Shown here: positions 21,365-30,843 of the stretch, piece by piece
How positions within the stretch are numbered: position 1 is the first letter of the stretch
Layout: every line of letters starts with the position of its first letter
Source: Isoptericola variabilis 225
GTDB lineage: Bacteria; Actinomycetota; Actinomycetes; Actinomycetales; Cellulomonadaceae
DNA length: 64,000 nt
Direction of reading: 5' to 3'
Assembly: GCF_000215105.1 (NCBI RefSeq)
Contig: NC_015588.1
Coordinates: forward strand, 620,001-684,000
The notes under the pieces: model-generated
Seen by the model: the letters and a program-made list of their open reading frames with translations, nothing else
Database searches by the model: none
What the model was told of the DNA's origin: nothing
Program-made: the position numbers and the translations under genes

Positions 21365-22717
21365 ATGACCAGCACCTTCGAGCGGGTGACGGCCCGGGTC
21401 GACGCGGCACCCGTGGACGCGGCGGCCGCGGCCCCGGTGCCCGCGCCTGACGCCGCACCGGACGCACCGGCACCCACGCCCGGGAGCCCCAGCCTGCGAG
21501 GGCGCCTCGGCGCCGCGACGGCGGCCGTCACGGTCGCTCTGGCGCGCGCCCGGGGCCGGGTCGCGCCCGTCGTCGGCGTCGTGTCGGCGTTCGGCTGGGG
21601 CGTCCTCGTCCTCGTCGCCGCCGCGTGGTGGGCCGGTCTCGCGCTGCGCTGGCAGGAGGCGGCGGTGGTCGCCGTCGTCGGGACGGTCGCCCTGCTCGCG
21701 GCCGTCGCTTTCGTGCTCGGGCGGCTGCGCTACACCGTGACGCTCGACCTGGCGGCGCGCCGCGTCGTCGTCGGCGACCGGGCCGTCGGCCGGCTGCTCG
21801 TGCGCAACGACTCGCCGCGCCCGATGCTGCCGGCCGTGATGGAGCTCCAGGTCGGCAAGGGCATGGCGAGCTTCCCCGTCCCGCGCCTGCGGCCGGGCGG
21901 CGAGCACGAGGAGCTCTTCGCCGTCCCCACGCAGCGCCGCGCCGTCATCCCGCTCGGCCCGGTACGGTCGGTGCGCTCCGACCCGCTGGGGCTGCTGCGC
22001 CGCGAGCTCGTGTGGACGGAGCCGGAGGAGCTGTTCGTCCACCCGCGCACGCTGCCGCTGTCCGGCTCGTCGACCGGCTACCTGCACGACCTCGAGGGCC
22101 GCGTCACGCCCGACATCTCGGACTCCGACGTCTCCTTCCACGCGCTGCGCGACTACGTGCCGGGCGACGACCGCCGGCACATCCACTGGAAGTCCACGGC
22201 CCGCACGGGCCAGCTCATGGTGCGGCAGTTCGAGGAGACGCGGCGCTCGCGGCTCGCCGTCATCCTGTCGACGCGCGTCGAGGACTACGCCCACCCGGAC
22301 GAGTTCGAGCTCGCCGTGTCGGTGTGCGGCTCGCTCGGCCTGCAGGCGATCCGCGAGGACGGCGGCCTGACCGTGCTGGTCCAGCAGGGGCGCGTCCGCG
22401 GCGACCACCGCACCCGCATGCTCGACGACCTCACGCGCCTCGAGCTGGCCCCGGCGCGCACGACGCTCGCCGACGTCGCCCGCGTCGCGGCAGCGACCGT
22501 GACGGACGCCTCCGTCGTCGCGGTCGTCGTGGGCAGCACCGTGACCCCGACCGACCTGCGCGCGGCCGCCGTGCGGCTGCCCGTCGACGCGCGGCTCGTC
22601 GCGCTGCGCTGCTCGGCGGGCTCGGGCGTGAGCCGCGGGCGGGTCGCCGACATGCAGGTGCTCACGCTCGGCGAGCTGGGCGACCTGCCGAACGCCCTGC
22701 GGAGGATGCATGACTGA
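21365..22717 (+). CDS. DUF58 domain membrane protein
   Basis: This 450-residue protein has a low-complexity Ala/Pro N-terminus and two hydrophobic helices (about residues 75-125). A beta-rich domain follows, then the hallmark ALRDYVPGDDRRHIHWKSTAR at about residues 260-280 that defines DUF58. A von Willebrand A-like segment follows. DUF58 proteins are constant partners of MoxR ATPases; their molecular role is unsettled. Start ATG 21365 follows GGAG at 21351-21354. The gene overlaps the next one by 8 nt, consistent with coupled translation. Confidence 0.9.
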   Translation: MTSTFERVTARVDAAPVDAAAAAPVPAPDAAPDAPAPTPGSPSLRGRLGAATAAVTVALARARGRVAPVVGVVSAFGWGVLVLVAAAWWAGLALRWQEAAVVAVVGTVALLAAVAFVLGRLRYTVTLDLAARRVVVGDRAVGRLLVRNDSPRPMLPAVMELQVGKGMASFPVPRLRPGGEHEELFAVPTQRRAVIPLGPVRSVRSDPLGLLRRELVWTEPEELFVHPRTLPLSGSSTGYLHDLEGRVTPDISDSDVSFHALRDYVPGDDRRHIHWKSTARTGQLMVRQFEETRRSRLAVILSTRVEDYAHPDEFELAVSVCGSLGLQAIREDGGLTVLVQQGRVRGDHRTRMLDDLTRLELAPARTTLADVARVAAATVTDASVVAVVVGSTVTPTDLRAAAVRLPVDARLVALRCSAGSGVSRGRVADMQVLTLGELGDLPNALRRMHD

Positions 22718-25241
22718 CGACCGCACCTCCGCGCGTCCCGGCGCGGACACGGGCACGACGGGCGGCACGCGCGGCACGTCGCGCACTTCGCTGCGCGCCG
22801 GCACGACGCGCGGGCGCGGCCGGGGCGACGACCGTCCCCGCGTGACCGGCCTCGGCGGCCTCGTCGACGGCGCGGTCCTCGCGGCGCTCCTCGTCGCGGT
22901 CGCGCTGGGCTTCGGCCCCGCGTGGGGCGACCGGGGGTACCTCGTGCCGGCGCTCGGCGGGGCCGCGGTCGGGCTCGCGGTCGCCTGGGCCGGGGCGTGG
23001 CGCCGCTGGTCGGTGCTCCCCGTCGCCGCGGCGACCGTCCTGGCGTACTTCCTGCTGGGCGGCGCGCTCGCCCTGCGGCACACCGTCGTCGCCGGCGTCG
23101 TCCCGACGCCGCGCACGCTGCACGAGCTCGCGGTCGGCGCGGTCCAGGGCTGGAAGCGGTTCGTGACGACGGTCCCGCCGCTGTCGTCGTTCCCCGACCT
23201 CGCCGTCGTGCCGTACCTGCTCCTGCTGCTCGTCGCCGTCCTGGCGGGCACGATCGCGTGGCGCGCGACGCACGCGGCCTGGGCGCTGCTGCCGGTCGTG
23301 GCCGGGCTCGGCACGGTCGCGCTGCTCGGCACGATCCTCGCCGCGGCGCCGCTCGTCCAGGGCCTCGTCGTCGCGGTCGTCGGTGTGCTGTGGGCCTCGT
23401 GGCGTACGGCCGAGACCCGCATGGCGGCCAACCGGCTGCTGTCCGAGGCGAGCCGCTCGGCGACCCGGCGGCTGCGGGCGCAGCGGCTGCGCGGCGGCGT
23501 CGCGATGCTCGCGGTCGGCGGCGTCGCCGCGGTGCTGCTCGCGCCGCCCCTGGTCGCCGGGGAGCGGACCGTGCTGCGCGAGATGGTCACGCCGCCGCTC
23601 GACCTGCACCGGTACACGAGCCCGCTCGTGGGGTTCCGCCAGTACACGCGGGACCTCGCCGAGACCGAGCTGTTCACCGTCACGGGCCTGCCCGAGGGCG
23701 CGCGCGTGCGGCTCGCGACGCTCGACGCGTACGCGGGAACGGTGTACGACGTGTCGAGCGGCGGCGCCGCGGGCGTCTTCAACCGCGCGGGCGAGGTCAT
23801 CGACACCGTCGCGACCGGCACCCGCACGACGGTCGAGGTCGCCGTCACGGGCTACTCGGGGGTGTGGCTGCCCGACGTCGGCCAGCTCGCCGGCATCCGC
23901 TTCACGGGCGAGCGCGCGGCCGAGCTCGCCTCCAGCACCTACTACAACGCGACGTCGGGCACCGCGGTGGTCACCGCGGGCGTTCGCCCCGGCGACACCT
24001 ACGAGCTCTCGGCGGTGGTGAGCCCCCCGCCCGCCGAGGACGCGCTCGCGTCCGCACGGATCCTCGACGTCGACCTCCCGAGCCCGCGCGACGTGCCCGA
24101 TGCGGCGCCCGCCAAGGCCCAGCAGTTCGCCGCCGACGCGACCGACGCGTTCGAGCGGCTGGTCAACATCCGCGACACGCTCGTCGCGACCGGCGTCTAC
24201 TCGAGCGGCCTCGACAACCAGCCCCCGTCGCGGCCCGGGCACTCGGCCGCGCGGATCGACGAGCTGCTCGCGCAGGACGAGATGGTCGGCGACGACGAGC
24301 AGTTCGCGGTCACGCTGGCGCTCCTCGCGCAGCAGGCCGGGATCCCGGCACGCGTCGTCATGGGGTTCTACCCCGACGAGGGCGCGTGGGAGGCCGGCGA
24401 GCCGTACGTCGCCACGGGCGCCGACGTGCACGCCTGGGTCGAGGTGCCGTTCGAGGGCTACGGCTGGGTCCCGTTCGACGTCGTGCCCGACGAGGACAAC
24501 AAGGTCGAGCCGCTGCCGCGCAACCGGCAGGTCCCCAAGCCGCCCGTGCTCGAGGACCCCGAGGCGCCCGAGGAGCCGCCGCAGGCGGAGGCGGGCGACG
24601 TCGAGGACGAGGAGAAGGACGAGCAGGACGCCGCGGGCGTCGACTGGCGGCGCGTGCTGACGGTCGTCGTGAGCGTCGCCGTCCCGCTGGCGCTGCTCGT
24701 GCTGCCGTTCCTGCTCGTGCTCGGGCTCAAGGCCCGCCGGCGGCGACGTCGCCGCACCGCGCCCGTCGTCGCGGACCGGGTCAGCGGCGGCTGGCGCGAG
24801 GTGGTCGACGCCGCGACCGACCTGGGCGCGGGCGTCCCCCGCGGGGCCACGCGGCGCGAGGGCGCGCGCCTGCTCGCCGAGCAGCTCCCGGCGGCCGCGG
24901 CGCCCACGACGACGACGCTGGCGCACCGCGCCGACGCGACCGTCTTCGGCGCGGTCGAGCCGACCGAGGCCGAGGTGGAGCAGTTCTGGGCCGAGGTCGA
25001 CCGCCTGGTCGGCGAGCTGCACGGCGGCGTGCCGTGGCGGCGGCGGGTCGCGGCACGGCTGTCGTTGCGCTCGCTGCGCGGCGCGGACGCGCCCCCGCTG
25101 CACGTCGCCGCCGGGCGGGTCGTGGCCGGCGTGGTCGCCGGCGCCGGTCGCCGGGCGGCCGGCCCGTGGCGGCGGGTGCAGGAGAGGACGGCGCGCGCCG
25201 CGCGCCGTCGTGCGCGGACGCGCGATCGGGAGGGTCGATGA
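22710..25241 (+). CDS. TgpA-type transglutaminase-like membrane protein without catalytic Cys
   Basis: This 843-residue protein has about six N-terminal hydrophobic helices. An extracytoplasmic region follows, then the transglutaminase-like core (about residues 500-600), a C-terminal helix near residues 649-675 and a cytoplasmic tail. The core shows GIPARVVMGF, HAWVEV (His) and YGWVPFDVVP (Asp). The family motif G-Y-C-E-Q-F-A reads G-D-D-E-Q-F-A, placing Asp at residue 529 where the nucleophilic Cys is expected. Transamidation or proteolysis by the usual mechanism is therefore unlikely. A scaffold or peptidoglycan/peptide-binding role is more plausible. It overlaps the DUF58 gene by 8 nt and the RDD gene by 4 nt. 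Confidence 0.88.
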   Translation: MTDDRTSARPGADTGTTGGTRGTSRTSLRAGTTRGRGRGDDRPRVTGLGGLVDGAVLAALLVAVALGFGPAWGDRGYLVPALGGAAVGLAVAWAGAWRRWSVLPVAAATVLAYFLLGGALALRHTVVAGVVPTPRTLHELAVGAVQGWKRFVTTVPPLSSFPDLAVVPYLLLLLVAVLAGTIAWRATHAAWALLPVVAGLGTVALLGTILAAAPLVQGLVVAVVGVLWASWRTAETRMAANRLLSEASRSATRRLRAQRLRGGVAMLAVGGVAAVLLAPPLVAGERTVLREMVTPPLDLHRYTSPLVGFRQYTRDLAETELFTVTGLPEGARVRLATLDAYAGTVYDVSSGGAAGVFNRAGEVIDTVATGTRTTVEVAVTGYSGVWLPDVGQLAGIRFTGERAAELASSTYYNATSGTAVVTAGVRPGDTYELSAVVSPPPAEDALASARILDVDLPSPRDVPDAAPAKAQQFAADATDAFERLVNIRDTLVATGVYSSGLDNQPPSRPGHSAARIDELLAQDEMVGDDEQFAVTLALLAQQAGIPARVVMGFYPDEGAWEAGEPYVATGADVHAWVEVPFEGYGWVPFDVVPDEDNKVEPLPRNRQVPKPPVLEDPEAPEEPPQAEAGDVEDEEKDEQDAAGVDWRRVLTVVVSVAVPLALLVLPFLLVLGLKARRRRRRRTAPVVADRVSGGWREVVDAATDLGAGVPRGATRREGARLLAEQLPAAAAPTTTTLAHRADATVFGAVEPTEAEVEQFWAEVDRLVGELHGGVPWRRRVAARLSLRSLRGADAPPLHVAAGRVVAGVVAGAGRRAAGPWRRVQERTARAARRRARTRDREGR

Positions 25242-26737
25242 CGACGACGTGCGGCGCGTGCGGCGCCCAGGACCAGCGCGGCGCGTTCTGCACGGTGTGC
25301 GGGACGCCGACCGTGGCGACCGGTGTGCGCCCGGCGGGCACGCCCCTGAGCGCGCGCCTCGAGGTGACCACCGAGCCGGAGGCGCGCGAGCGCACCCGCC
25401 AGGCGCCTGCCGACATGCTCCGCGAGCGGGCGCTGGCGCAGCCTGGGGAGCCGCCGCTGGCGGGCGTGGGCCGCCGCGTCGGCGCGTACGTGCTCGACGC
25501 GCTCGCGGTCTCGCTCCTCGCGGGCGTCGTGGCCGGGGTCGCGGCGGCCGCCGTCGGGCTGCCCGCGCGGTACGCCGCGGTGCTCGAGGCGACCACGCAG
25601 ATGGGCGCCGACGCCGCCCTGCGCGACGTCGCGGCGGCGGGCCGGACGGTCGCCGTCGTCGTCGGGCTCGTCGGCCTCGCGGCGTGGGTCGGCCTCGCCG
25701 TGTGGGAGGGCCGCACCGGCAGCACCGTGGGCAACCGGCTGCTCGGGATCCGCACGCACGACGCGCGCACGGGCGACCCGGCGGGCGTCGGCCACGCGCT
25801 GCTGCGCTGGCTCGTGCTCTGGGCCTCCGGCGTCGTCCCGGTCCTCGGACCCGTCCTCGTGCTGCTGTCCCCGCTCTTCGACGGCACCGGCCGGCGCCAG
25901 GGCTGGCACGACAAGGCCGCCGGGACGGTCGTGCACGACGTCCGCTCCGTCCCGCCGCGCACGTTCGCGCCGGCCGTACCCCCCGCGTCCGCCGCCGGTG
26001 CGCCGCCCGCCGCCGGTGCGCCGCCGGCCCCGGCCGCGCCCGTGCCGTCGGCGCCCGCGGCTGCGCCGGTCGCGGCGTCGCGGCCCGGACCGGCGGACCC
26101 GTGGGGCTTCCCCGCCGTCCCGCGCGGCGAGGCCACCGGACTCATCACCGGAGTTCCGGGCCTCAGCTCCGCCCCGAGCGCGACGTCGCCTGCCAGCGCG
26201 ACGTCGCCTGCCAGCGCGACGTCGCCTGCCAGCGCGACGTCGCCTGCCAGCGCGACGTCGCCCGCGAGCGCGGCGTCGCCCGCGCCGGTCCCGAGCGCGG
26301 CGTCGCCCGAGCCGGTCCCCGTGGAGGACGTCGACGACGTCGAGGCGACGCGCTTCAGCGTCTCGTCGCGCCGCGGGACGGGCGAGGCGGCACCGCGCCC
26401 GCCGGCGACGAGCATCGACCTGCCCTCGGGCGAGCGCGTGCGCGTCGCCGAGCGCACCCTGCTCGGCCGCAACCCGCAGCCCGCCGACGGCGCCCCGGCG
26501 GCCCTGCTGCGCGTCGACGACCCGACGCGGTCGGTGTCCAAGACGCACCTCGAGCTCGTCCCGACCGCCGACGGCCTGCGGCTGACCGACCTGCGCAGCA
26601 CCAACGGCACGGCCGCGATCGCCCCGGGCGGCGAGGTGCACGAGCTGGTGCCGGGCACGCCCTTCACCGTCACGGCGGGCTGGGCCGTGCAGGCGGGCGA
26701 CCTGCGCTTCACCGTCGTCGGACCGGTCGACGCATGA
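25238..26737 (+). CDS. Zinc-ribbon, RDD membrane domain and FHA protein
   Basis: The protein has 499 residues. An N-terminal ribbon shows CGACGAQDQRGAFCTVCG (four Cys). An RDD domain with hydrophobic helices spans about residues 74-235 (GRRVGAYVLDALAVSL through WHDKAAG). A Pro/Ala/Ser-rich linker contains SATSPA hexapeptide repeats. The C-terminal FHA domain (about 398-499) has GRNP, SVSKTHLEL and TNGT, so its phosphothreonine-binding residues are intact. It likely recruits phosphorylated partners to the membrane. ATG 25238 overlaps the upstream stop, preceded by GGGAGGG. The neighbouring PP2C gene overlaps it by 4 nt. Confidence 0.88.
   Translation: MTTTCGACGAQDQRGAFCTVCGTPTVATGVRPAGTPLSARLEVTTEPEARERTRQAPADMLRERALAQPGEPPLAGVGRRVGAYVLDALAVSLLAGVVAGVAAAAVGLPARYAAVLEATTQMGADAALRDVAAAGRTVAVVVGLVGLAAWVGLAVWEGRTGSTVGNRLLGIRTHDARTGDPAGVGHALLRWLVLWASGVVPVLGPVLVLLSPLFDGTGRRQGWHDKAAGTVVHDVRSVPPRTFAPAVPPASAAGAPPAAGAPPAPAAPVPSAPAAAPVAASRPGPADPWGFPAVPRGEATGLITGVPGLSSAPSATSPASATSPASATSPASATSPASATSPASAASPAPVPSAASPEPVPVEDVDDVEATRFSVSSRRGTGEAAPRPPATSIDLPSGERVRVAERTLLGRNPQPADGAPAALLRVDDPTRSVSKTHLELVPTADGLRLTDLRSTNGTAAIAPGGEVHELVPGTPFTVTAGWAVQAGDLRFTVVGPVDA
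26177..26284 (+). repeat. Six 18-bp tandem repeats in the RDD-FHA gene
   Basis: The unit AGCGCGACGTCGCCTGCC occurs four times exactly (26177-26248). Two variant copies follow (26249-26284). They encode SATSPA hexapeptides in the linker between the RDD and FHA domains. Exact copies suggest recent slippage expansion. Confidence 0.85.
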
Positions 26738-27558
26738 CCGCCGGGGTCGCCCTGCTCTGGGGCGCCGCGACCCACACCGGCGCCCGGCGGGTCCTCAACG
26801 AGGACGCCTTCCTCGCGGGCGGGTCGGTCTTCTTCGTCGCCGACGGGATGGGCGGGCACGACGCGGGCGAGGTCGCGAGCGCTGCCGCGGTCGAGGCGCT
26901 GCGCCCGCTCGTGGGCACCGCCGTCGTGGGCGCCGACGTCGTGCGCGACCGCGTCCGCCTCGCGCACGACGCGGTCCGCGCGATCGAGACCGCACCCGGC
27001 CGGGGTGCGGGCACGACGCTGTCGGGCATCGCGCTGACCGAGCAGGACGGCGAGCCGTACTGGCTCGTCGTCAACCTCGGCGACTCGCGCACCTACCGGC
27101 TCGCGCACGGCCGCCTCGAGCAGGTCAGCGTCGACCACTCGGAGGTCCAGGAGCTCGTCGACGCGGGCACCATCACCGTGGACGAGGCGCGCAGGCACCC
27201 GCGGCGCAACGTCGTCACGCGCGCGCTCGGCGCGCCCGAGGACCCGGTGCCCGACTTCTGGTACCTGCCCGTGGCCGCGCGCGACCGGCTCCTCGTGTGC
27301 TCCGACGGGCTGACCATCGAGCTCCCGGACCGCCGGATCGCCGCGGTGCTGCTCACCGAGCCCGACCCGCAGGCGGCCGCCGACCGGCTCGTCGAGGAGG
27401 CGGTCGCCGCCGGGGGCCGGGATAACATCACGGTCATCGTGATCGACGCCACGGGGGCCTCCGACGCCCTCGAGCGGACCGCGCCGCGCGACGGGCGCGT
27501 GGTCGACGACGAGGACACGGTGCCGCGGGCCGACCAGTGGAGAGGGGCGCCGGCATGA
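26734..27558 (+). CDS. PP2C-family Ser/Thr protein phosphatase
   Basis: This 274-residue soluble phosphatase shows the metal-binding motifs ADGMGGHDAGEVAS, VNLGDSRTYRL, LLVCSDGL and GGRDNITVIVID in order. It also has the early RRVLNEDAF motif. It matches the PstP/PrpC type but lacks the membrane helix of mycobacterial PstP. It is expected to reverse phosphorylation by the kinase encoded 1.7 kb downstream. It overlaps both neighbours by 4 nt, so it is expressed with the RDD-FHA and FHA genes. Confidence 0.94.
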   Translation: MTAGVALLWGAATHTGARRVLNEDAFLAGGSVFFVADGMGGHDAGEVASAAAVEALRPLVGTAVVGADVVRDRVRLAHDAVRAIETAPGRGAGTTLSGIALTEQDGEPYWLVVNLGDSRTYRLAHGRLEQVSVDHSEVQELVDAGTITVDEARRHPRRNVVTRALGAPEDPVPDFWYLPVAARDRLLVCSDGLTIELPDRRIAAVLLTEPDPQAAADRLVEEAVAAGGRDNITVIVIDATGASDALERTAPRDGRVVDDEDTVPRADQWRGAPA

Positions 27559-29210
27559 CGCTGCGCTACGTGACCGGACCGTCCTACGCCGTCGTGCGCG
27601 GCGGGGCGGTCGTGATGCTGCCCGAGAAGGTCTCGCCCGAGCTCGTCGACGAGCTGTGGCGCGTGCTCGGTCGCGGGGCCGGGGTCGTGCCCCTGCTGGA
27701 GGTGCTCACCGGCTCGTTCGGCGCGAGCCTCGCGTCCCTGCCGCCCTTCGCGGTCGTCGTCACCGGCGGCGGCGGTGCAGGCGACGACGGCGCGGGCGGG
27801 ACCCGCGTGCAGGTCGCGGTCCGCGGCGCGACGACGGTCCACGTCGGCACGGCCGACGGGGAGCGCGTCACGGTCACGGGCGAGGCGGTCACGACGTGGG
27901 CCGAGCGCACGTTCGACGACGTCGCGGAGCTCGCCGTGCACGGCGCGCTCGCCGGGGCGGGCGACACGCTCGTCGACGACCGTGGGCTGCCGCTCGACGC
28001 CGGCGTCGTGCTTGCGGCGTCGGTGGGCGCGGTGCTGGCCGAGCGCCGGGCCGGCTCGCCGTCCGACGTCGCACGCCCGGTCGCGGACGAGCGCCCGGCG
28101 GTCGACCTGCCGGCCGCCGTCGTGGACGAGGTGCCGCTCGCCGACGCCCCGGCGGCTCCTGCGGCCGCGGTCCCCCTGACGTCCGTGGTCCCGCCCGCGG
28201 CGGAGCACGACCCGGCGCCCGAGCCGGAGCACGACCGGGCCCCCGAGCCGGTGCACGAGCCCGAGCACGCGCCGGAGCCCGCGCCCGTCGAGGAGACGAG
28301 CGGCTACGGCCACCTGTGGGGCAGCACGGTGCACCGCGGGGTCGAGGCGGCCGCCGTGCGCCCGGAGGAGGACGAGGAGGAGGCCGACGAGCAGCACGGC
28401 CCGCAGGTCGACGGGCAGGCCGGCGCGCAGGTCGACGAGCGGGACCGGGGGGACGCGGCCGGAGCGCCGTCGTCCGAGACCGCCGTCGCGGCGGAGACGA
28501 TCGCACCGGTCATGACGATCGCTCCCTCGACCGTCGCGCCCGAGACCGTCGCGCCCGAGACGATCGCTCCCGAGACGATCGCCCCCGACACGGTCGCGCC
28601 CGCCTCGGCGGCGTCGCCCGCGGACGACGACGTCGACGCCAGCACCGTGCTGTCCTCCGCGATCGCCGACCTGCGCGCCGCGGCGACGCCGTCGGGCGAG
28701 GCCCCGGCCGTGCCGCCCGGTCCGGTGTTCGCCCCGGCCGCGGTGCCGGGCCGTCCGTCGATCCTCGCGCGCACGTGCCCGGGCGGGCACCCGAACCCGC
28801 CGCAGCGTGACGACTGCGCGCACTGCGGTCAGCCGCTGTCGGGCGAGGCGCGTCAGGTGCCGCGCCCGCCGCTGGGCGTCATGGCGGTGTCGAGCGGACC
28901 CCGCATCACGCTCGACCGGCCCGTCATCGTGGGGCGCCGGCCGCGCTCGCCCCGGTCCACGGGCGACGACCTGCCGCGCCTCGTCACGGTCCCGAGCCCC
29001 GAGCAGGACATCTCGCGGTCGCACGTCGAGGTGCGCCTCGAGGGCTGGCACGTGCTCGTGAGCGACATGAGCACGACCAACGGCACGACGCTGCTGCGCG
29101 CGGGGCAGCCCCCGATGCGGCTGCACCCGGGCGAGCCGGTGCTCGTCGTGTCGTCCGACGTCGTCGACCTCGGCGACGGCGTCACGCTGACCTTCGAAGG
29201 GATCGTCTGA
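27555..29210 (+). CDS. FHA-domain protein with zinc ribbon
   Basis: The protein has 551 residues. The N-terminal about 115 residues form a small unassigned domain (LRYVTGPSYAVVRGGAVVML onward). A long acidic, Pro/Ala-rich disordered region follows, including an APET-type pentapeptide repeat. Next come a CPGGH-x8-CAHCG zinc ribbon (about 408-425) and a C-terminal FHA domain (about 451-545) with GRRPRSP, ISRSHVEV and STTNGT. The FHA fingerprint is complete, so it should bind phosphothreonine. It has no membrane helix. It overlaps the PP2C gene by 4 nt and ends 4 nt before the kinase. Confidence 0.85.
   Translation: MTLRYVTGPSYAVVRGGAVVMLPEKVSPELVDELWRVLGRGAGVVPLLEVLTGSFGASLASLPPFAVVVTGGGGAGDDGAGGTRVQVAVRGATTVHVGTADGERVTVTGEAVTTWAERTFDDVAELAVHGALAGAGDTLVDDRGLPLDAGVVLAASVGAVLAERRAGSPSDVARPVADERPAVDLPAAVVDEVPLADAPAAPAAAVPLTSVVPPAAEHDPAPEPEHDRAPEPVHEPEHAPEPAPVEETSGYGHLWGSTVHRGVEAAAVRPEEDEEEADEQHGPQVDGQAGAQVDERDRGDAAGAPSSETAVAAETIAPVMTIAPSTVAPETVAPETIAPETIAPDTVAPASAASPADDDVDASTVLSSAIADLRAAATPSGEAPAVPPGPVFAPAAVPGRPSILARTCPGGHPNPPQRDDCAHCGQPLSGEARQVPRPPLGVMAVSSGPRITLDRPVIVGRRPRSPRSTGDDLPRLVTVPSPEQDISRSHVEVRLEGWHVLVSDMSTTNGTTLLRAGQPPMRLHPGEPVLVVSSDVVDLGDGVTLTFEGIV
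28530..28604 (+). repeat. Five 15-bp tandem repeats in the FHA gene
   Basis: Units of the form ACSRTCGCNCCCGAG (five copies, 28530-28604) encode T-[VI]-A-P-E/D pentapeptides in the disordered middle of the FHA protein. The first two copies are identical. Confidence 0.75.
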
Positions 29211-29214
29211 CCGC

Positions 29215-30843
29215 ATGAGCCGCAAGCGACCGCCGTCGCCGCCGCCCGTGATCGAGGGGTTCGAGTACGTCTCCCTCATCGGCTCGGGCGGGTTCTCCGA
29301 CGTCTTCCTCTACCAGCAGCGCCGCCCGCGCCGCCGCGTCGCGGTCAAGGTGCTGCTCCACGAGTGGACCGGCGACCACCAGCGCGCGGCGTTCGACGCC
29401 GAGGCCGACCTCATGGCCACGCTGTCGAACCACCCGACGATCGTCACGATGTACGAGGCCGACGTCGCGGCCGACGGCCGCCCGTACCTCGCGATGGAGT
29501 ACTGCTCGCGGCCCAACCTCGGGGCCCGGTACCGCTCCGAGCGCATGAGCGTGCCCGACGTGCTGCGCATCGGCGTCCAGGTCGCGGGCGCGGTCGAGAC
29601 CGCCCACCGGCTCGGCATCCTGCACCGGGACGTCAAGCCCGCGAACATCCTCGTGACCGAGTACGGCCACCCGGCGCTGACGGACTTCGGCATCTCGTCG
29701 ACGCTCGACGACGCGGGCCGCGCCGAGGGCATGTCGATCCCGTGGTCGCCGCCCGAGTCGTTCGCCGAGCCGCCGCGCACGAGCGTCGCGACCGACGTGT
29801 GGGGCCTGGCCGCGACGCTCTACTCGCTGCTCGCCTCGCGCTCCCCGTTCGAGGTGCCGGGCGGGTCCAACTCGAGCGCCGACCTCGTGGCCCGGATCGA
29901 GTCGTCGCCGCTCCTGCCGACCGGGCGCAGCGACGTCCCGGCCTCGCTCGAGCGCGTGCTCGCGACGGGCATGGCCAAGACGCCCGAGGCCCGGTACCCG
30001 ACCGCGCTCGCGCTGGCCCGGGCGCTGCAGCAGGTCCAGACCGAGCTGGCGCTCGCGGTGACGCCCGTCGACCTCCTCGACGAGCAGGGCCACGTGCAGG
30101 AGGACACGGTCGACGGCCTCGAGGACGAGGACGACGTCGGCACGCGGCTGCGCGAGGTCGTCTCGGTCGACCCGCGCGGCCCGGTGCCCGGGGTGCCGGG
30201 GTCGGGCCCGGGGACCCCGGCGCGCACGGCGGCGTCGTCCCCCGGCAGCGGGTCCGGCGGCGGGGCGCCCCTGGCCGTCGTCACCGGCGCCGCCGCCGTC
30301 GAGGACGACCTCGGCGACACCGTCCACCGGTCGATGGCGTCGGCCGCGACGCCGTCGGCGAGCAGCGCGGCGAGCCCCGACCCCGCCCCAGGCGAGGCCC
30401 CCGCGCCCGCCCGCCGGACCGGCGTGCTCGTCGGCGGCGGGATCGCGCTCGCGCTCGTCGTGGTCGTGGCGGTGGTGCTCGCGCTGCGGCCCGACGGCGG
30501 CGCCCCGGCCGAGGAGGCCGAGCGCCCGGCCGCGACGGACGTCGTCGAGCAGGGCGGGCCGCCCGCCGACAACCTCGGCGGCATCGTGCCGGCCGTGACG
30601 AACCTTGAGGGCGTCGACAACGGCGACGGCACCGTGACGTTCACGTGGGAGAACCCGGAGCCGCGGCCCGGCGACACCTACGGCTGGAAGGTGCCCGACC
30701 CGCTCGAGGAGACCCGGTACGTGGAGGTCCTCGAGCCGACGAAGACCCTCGACGCCGACCCGTCGGGCCGGACCTGCATCGAGGTGGTCGTCAACCGCGA
30801 CGGCGCGCCGTCGTTCACGCCGAAGGCCGCGTGCGTGCCATGA
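29215..30843 (+). CDS. Transmembrane Ser/Thr protein kinase (PknB-like)
   Basis: The protein has 542 residues. Its kinase domain spans about residues 17-285, with the Gly-rich loop GSGGFSDVF, VAVKVLL (ATP Lys), LHRDVKPANIL (catalytic loop) and LTDFGISS (metal-binding). A linker of about 110 residues precedes a single transmembrane helix (about 403-425). A small extracytoplasmic domain of about 115 residues follows, with a WENPEPRPGDTYGW segment that looks FN3-like. No PASTA repeats are present. It probably senses an external or envelope signal. FHA readers and a PP2C eraser are encoded in the same operon. It starts 4 nt after the FHA gene and overlaps the next gene by 4 nt. Confidence 0.94.
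   Translation: MSRKRPPSPPPVIEGFEYVSLIGSGGFSDVFLYQQRRPRRRVAVKVLLHEWTGDHQRAAFDAEADLMATLSNHPTIVTMYEADVAADGRPYLAMEYCSRPNLGARYRSERMSVPDVLRIGVQVAGAVETAHRLGILHRDVKPANILVTEYGHPALTDFGISSTLDDAGRAEGMSIPWSPPESFAEPPRTSVATDVWGLAATLYSLLASRSPFEVPGGSNSSADLVARIESSPLLPTGRSDVPASLERVLATGMAKTPEARYPTALALARALQQVQTELALAVTPVDLLDEQGHVQEDTVDGLEDEDDVGTRLREVVSVDPRGPVPGVPGSGPGTPARTAASSPGSGSGGGAPLAVVTGAAAVEDDLGDTVHRSMASAATPSASSAASPDPAPGEAPAPARRTGVLVGGGIALALVVVVAVVLALRPDGGAPAEEAERPAATDVVEQGGPPADNLGGIVPAVTNLEGVDNGDGTVTFTWENPEPRPGDTYGWKVPDPLEETRYVEVLEPTKTLDADPSGRTCIEVVVNRDGAPSFTPKAACVP

Noticed and set aside
26177..26284. Possible CRISPR array from regular repeats
   Set aside because: Units are contiguous 18-bp in-frame repeats without spacers and lie within a coding linker.
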